From positions 1-41,528 of the forward strand of contig JAIMAL010000022.1 in NCBI GenBank assembly GCA_023511995.1: 41,528 nucleotides of DNA, read 5' to 3'. The stretch is from Burkholderiales bacterium (GTDB taxonomy: Bacteria > Pseudomonadota > Gammaproteobacteria > Burkholderiales > Thiobacteraceae). Shown here in pieces: positions 40,501 through 41,528 of this stretch. Both the position numbers and the translations under genes were made by a program. The notes beneath the pieces were generated by a model. The model was not told the origin of the DNA. It saw only the letters and a list, made by a program, of their open reading frames with translations, and did no database searches. The first letter of the stretch is position 1. Each line of letters begins with the position of its first letter.

Positions 40501-40734
40501 TACAATCCCCACCTCAGCCTGCGGCGACCGGGTTACCAGGTGGAGACCTCCATCGTCATCGACTGGGATGTGAACTTCCACGACCGCCCCCGGCTGCTGG
40601 GCCTGCCGTTGACGATGTTCGTCGACGCGGAGGGCGTGCTGCGCGGGCAGCACGTCGGCGTCCTTACCGAGGAGATCCTGGTAAAGAAGCTCGGCGAGGC
40701 CGGCTTCTCCGTGGCGAGGGAGCCTCAGCCGTGA
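37498..40734 (+). CDS. Multidomain methyltransferase-glycosyltransferase (GT2) with a foreign TlpA-like C-terminal tail
   Basis: A 1078-residue protein. Residues 1-175 form a SAM methyltransferase domain (LNIGCGKVKLPGFVNIDLEP, VLKPGGRVRVATPDLD). Residues 188-430 are a GT2 domain (SIVIPAFRSEFLDECLQSAL, LVLDDSAS, YDDDT). About 490-730 is a degenerate GT-A-like region (LAAQFYRDWRLVVVAP, YADDDRLM), and 735-1030 a full GT2 domain (TIIIPNRDKYEFLQPCVESL, LLLLNNDTQI). Such proteins build O-antigen or capsule chains. After FHDRPRLLG (residue 1034), where relatives continue into another GT domain, the frame switches to a thioredoxin/TlpA-like end. GTG 37498 is preceded by GGGAAGG and overlaps the acetyltransferase stop. 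Confidence 0.85.
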   Translation: MSGPLYLNIGCGKVKLPGFVNIDLEPGADVVCDVTRGLPYEDGTVDGIYSEHFIEHLSQKDIISFFRECRRVLKPGGRVRVATPDLDVIVRRYAEHDWRQPWLQKYGYDWIRNRAEYLNIALRAWGHAWVVNEEELARLAALAGLEDPVRCMLNESQDEMFCGLETRVESTLIMEFRKRRERFGEQPLVSIVIPAFRSEFLDECLQSALAQTYENIEILVLDDSASPKVEKITAAYSRCDQRVVYYRNEPPLGEAANLTKGIRLARGEFIKPLYDDDTLAPDAVARLLAALRATPEARLAAGRRVPINEGGVELEPGVLGVALADVDGRLRGTAVIGRILSSGVNMLGEPTCMLFRRADAVAIDEPNVMSLFGRLCVGIGDVCLALHLLSRGDLAYVAEPVARFRLHPGQTQRRPMVRTAVQATWAYVREQAVRLGFPLSGPEMAQPTHHRERSCATDTESREAYRVWRSKRTLTEVDAEVFAERMMLKWGQRPAFVCVLVLEPGQEALLADTIDSLAAQFYRDWRLVVVAPFPAPDPAFNEVEQLFWIEADSPEAKVEAINGVAASVGTHWLWFLPPGSRLEPHTFLRFGDYIDLRPDWRLIYADDDRLMADGEFGEPRFKPDFNLDLARSMDYFGPVLVRADALLTAGGASLLQGAETYDVTLRLLDAFGEGAIGHVADVLVHLPRAHAASANEEAARLAVAMHLERRGVKATVEAGYAAGTHRVIYARQWDPLVTIIIPNRDKYEFLQPCVESLLEKTAYPHYEILIVDNRSTDPDVLDYYGQLQARYPERIRILRYDAEFNFSAMNNLAAREARGEYLLLLNNDTQIVQAEWLERLLQHGQRPEVGVVGARCVYPETGKLQHAGVVLGLTSLADHPFNGQLGLDEPGYMNRAQVDQNYSAVTAACMLVRKAVYFQVGGFDEIELPVLFNDVDLCLKVGKAGYKVVWTPYATVVHHGSTSLKGEAVDLMKLALGQERAKRERAAMMARWMPMLARDPAYNPHLSLRRPGYQVETSIVIDWDVNFHDRPRLLGLPLTMFVDAEGVLRGQHVGVLTEEILVKKLGEAGFSVAREPQP
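40600..40734 (+). pseudogene. C-terminal remnant of a TlpA/thioredoxin-like gene, fused in frame to the glycosyltransferase
   Basis: The last 44 codons of the glycosyltransferase frame read GLPLTMFVDAEGVLRGQHVG, then LTEEILVKKLGEAGF. This is the cis-proline strand (GLP-x-T) and terminal helix of a TlpA/ResA-type redoxin. The catalytic CxxC half is missing. The next gene is a CcdA-type protein, and tlpA-ccdA is a common pair, so these codons are probably the leftover end of a tlpA-like gene. Confidence 0.75.
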
Positions 40735-41462
40735 TCGAAGTCGGCGGTGTGAGCGTGCTGGTGGCGTTCCTAGCGGGGCTAGTGTCCTGCCTCTCGCCCT
40801 GCGTGCTGCCGCTGGCGCCAGTTTACGCAGGCAACCTGGCCAGTGGCTCCCTATCGGCGACCTGTGCCGCGAGCCGGCGGGCGCCGGTGCTGCACGCGGT
40901 CGCCTTCATGGCCGGGTTCACGCTGATGTTCACCGCGCTGGGGGTATCGGTTGGGCTGGCCGGGTACATCCTGCGCGACCAACTCTCGCTGCTCCAGAAG
41001 GCCGGCGGCGTGTTTCTGATTGTGCTGGGACTGCACATGAGCCGGCTCATCGAGATTCCGGCATTCTACCGCGGCCTCGGCGCCACCTGGGAGGCGCGGG
41101 CCGGCAATCCATACCTGCGCTCCTTCCTCGTCGGTAGCTCGATCTCCGCCGGCTGGCTGCCCTGCATCGGCCCCACGCTGGGCACGATCCTGACGCTGGC
41201 GATCACCTCGGGCACCGTCGTGCAAGGGGGTGTGCTGCTGCTGGTGTACTCGCTGGGCTTGGCTGTCCCGTTCGTCGCCTTCGGCGCGACGCTGGCCCGC
41301 ACGCCGGGCCTGCTGCGCTGGCTGAACCGGCACCATGACGCGGTCCGCTTCGTCGCGGGCGTCACGCTGATCGTGATGGGCATCGTCCTCTTCACGGGCA
41401 CGCTGCAGCGGCTGAACGGCTATTTCCGCTTCTCGAGTGCAGGTCTGGGAGCGCAGATCTAG
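40731..41462 (+). CDS. CcdA/DsbD-type cytochrome c biogenesis transmembrane protein
   Basis: A 243-residue inner-membrane protein with about six helices that carries electrons from cytoplasmic thioredoxin to periplasmic thiol partners. The redox cysteines are in GLVSCLSPCVLPLAPVY (helix 1) and AGWLPCIGPTLGTIL (helix 4), the paired positions of CcdA. GTG 40731 overlaps the preceding stop (GTGA). A partner redoxin would be expected upstream, but only its C-terminal remnant remains. A small gene starting downstream at 41509 might supply one. Confidence 0.93.
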   Translation: MIEVGGVSVLVAFLAGLVSCLSPCVLPLAPVYAGNLASGSLSATCAASRRAPVLHAVAFMAGFTLMFTALGVSVGLAGYILRDQLSLLQKAGGVFLIVLGLHMSRLIEIPAFYRGLGATWEARAGNPYLRSFLVGSSISAGWLPCIGPTLGTILTLAITSGTVVQGGVLLLVYSLGLAVPFVAFGATLARTPGLLRWLNRHHDAVRFVAGVTLIVMGIVLFTGTLQRLNGYFRFSSAGLGAQI

Positions 41463-41508
41463 CCGGTAGGTTGGCAATGGCCCGCCGGCGACAAATGGAG
41501 GTGATGAG

Positions 41509-41528
41509 ATGGACAGGCGTCGCATGAT
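41509..41528 (+). CDS. Start of a further gene, cut by the window edge
   Basis: ATG 41509 is preceded by GGAGGTGA, a near-perfect ribosome site, and reads MDRRRM before the window ends. The basic start would suit a signal peptide of an exported protein such as a redoxin, but six residues cannot establish this. Confidence 0.5.

Overview
The window looks like a chromosomal segment of a betaproteobacterium, probably from the sulfur-oxidising Nitrosomonadales/Hydrogenophilales side. This is inferred from gene content and order, not from a search. The main clues are high G+C, a 1319-residue single-chain PurL, the scpA-scpB-rluB and smc-zipA-ligA strings, the dapC-dapD-arsC-like-dapE-prmB string, a DsrE-type protein, a DUF302 exported protein and a methylthioinosine-type phosphorylase. 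No rRNA, tRNA or CRISPR array was found.

Layout. (1) Positions 1-477 are a scar: the last codons of an IS30-like transposase abut a LigB/DODA-type dioxygenase that has lost its N-terminal half. (2) Positions 691-7523 hold nnr (minus), a small DUF3330 zinc protein, purL and an HDOD-domain gene (minus). (3) Positions 7494-9494 are a tightly overlapping minus-strand operon yciB-yciI-bolA-ppiC ending in a strong intrinsic terminator. (4) Positions 9669-16088 run on the plus strand: a PHP-domain RNase, a YciO/Sua5 protein, an M50 protease, trpS, scpA, scpB, rluB and a DUF302 protein. (5) Positions 16106-20579 form a minus-strand operon for lysine/peptidoglycan precursor synthesis (dapC, dapD, arsC-like, dapE) ending in prmB. 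(6) Positions 20622-24300 hold an EamA exporter and a VOC protein (plus), then an atypical PilZ protein, a sugar kinase and queF (minus). (7) A 233-bp block bounded by near-perfect inverted repeats separates queF from smc. (8) Positions 24656-35197 are a long plus-strand run: smc, zipA, ligA, galU, dsrE-like, hpt, mtiP, def, gmhB. It combines chromosome and division functions, purine/methylthioadenosine salvage and sugar-nucleotide/heptose supply. (9) Positions 35283-40734 form a surface-polysaccharide module, visibly more A+T-rich at 36,585-37,450: a VioA-like aminotransferase behind a candidate sigma-54 promoter, an acetyltransferase, and a giant methyltransferase-glycosyltransferase. (10) Positions 40600-41528 carry a truncated TlpA-like tail, a CcdA-type membrane protein and the first codons of another gene.

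Most of the window is conserved housekeeping DNA. The parts worth a second look are the two fusion scars (the left edge and the in-frame glycosyltransferase/TlpA chimera near 40,600), the inverted-repeat element at 24330-24562, and the regulatory region at 35283-35374, where alternating TTGCCG/CGGCAA hexamers precede a sigma-54-like promoter.
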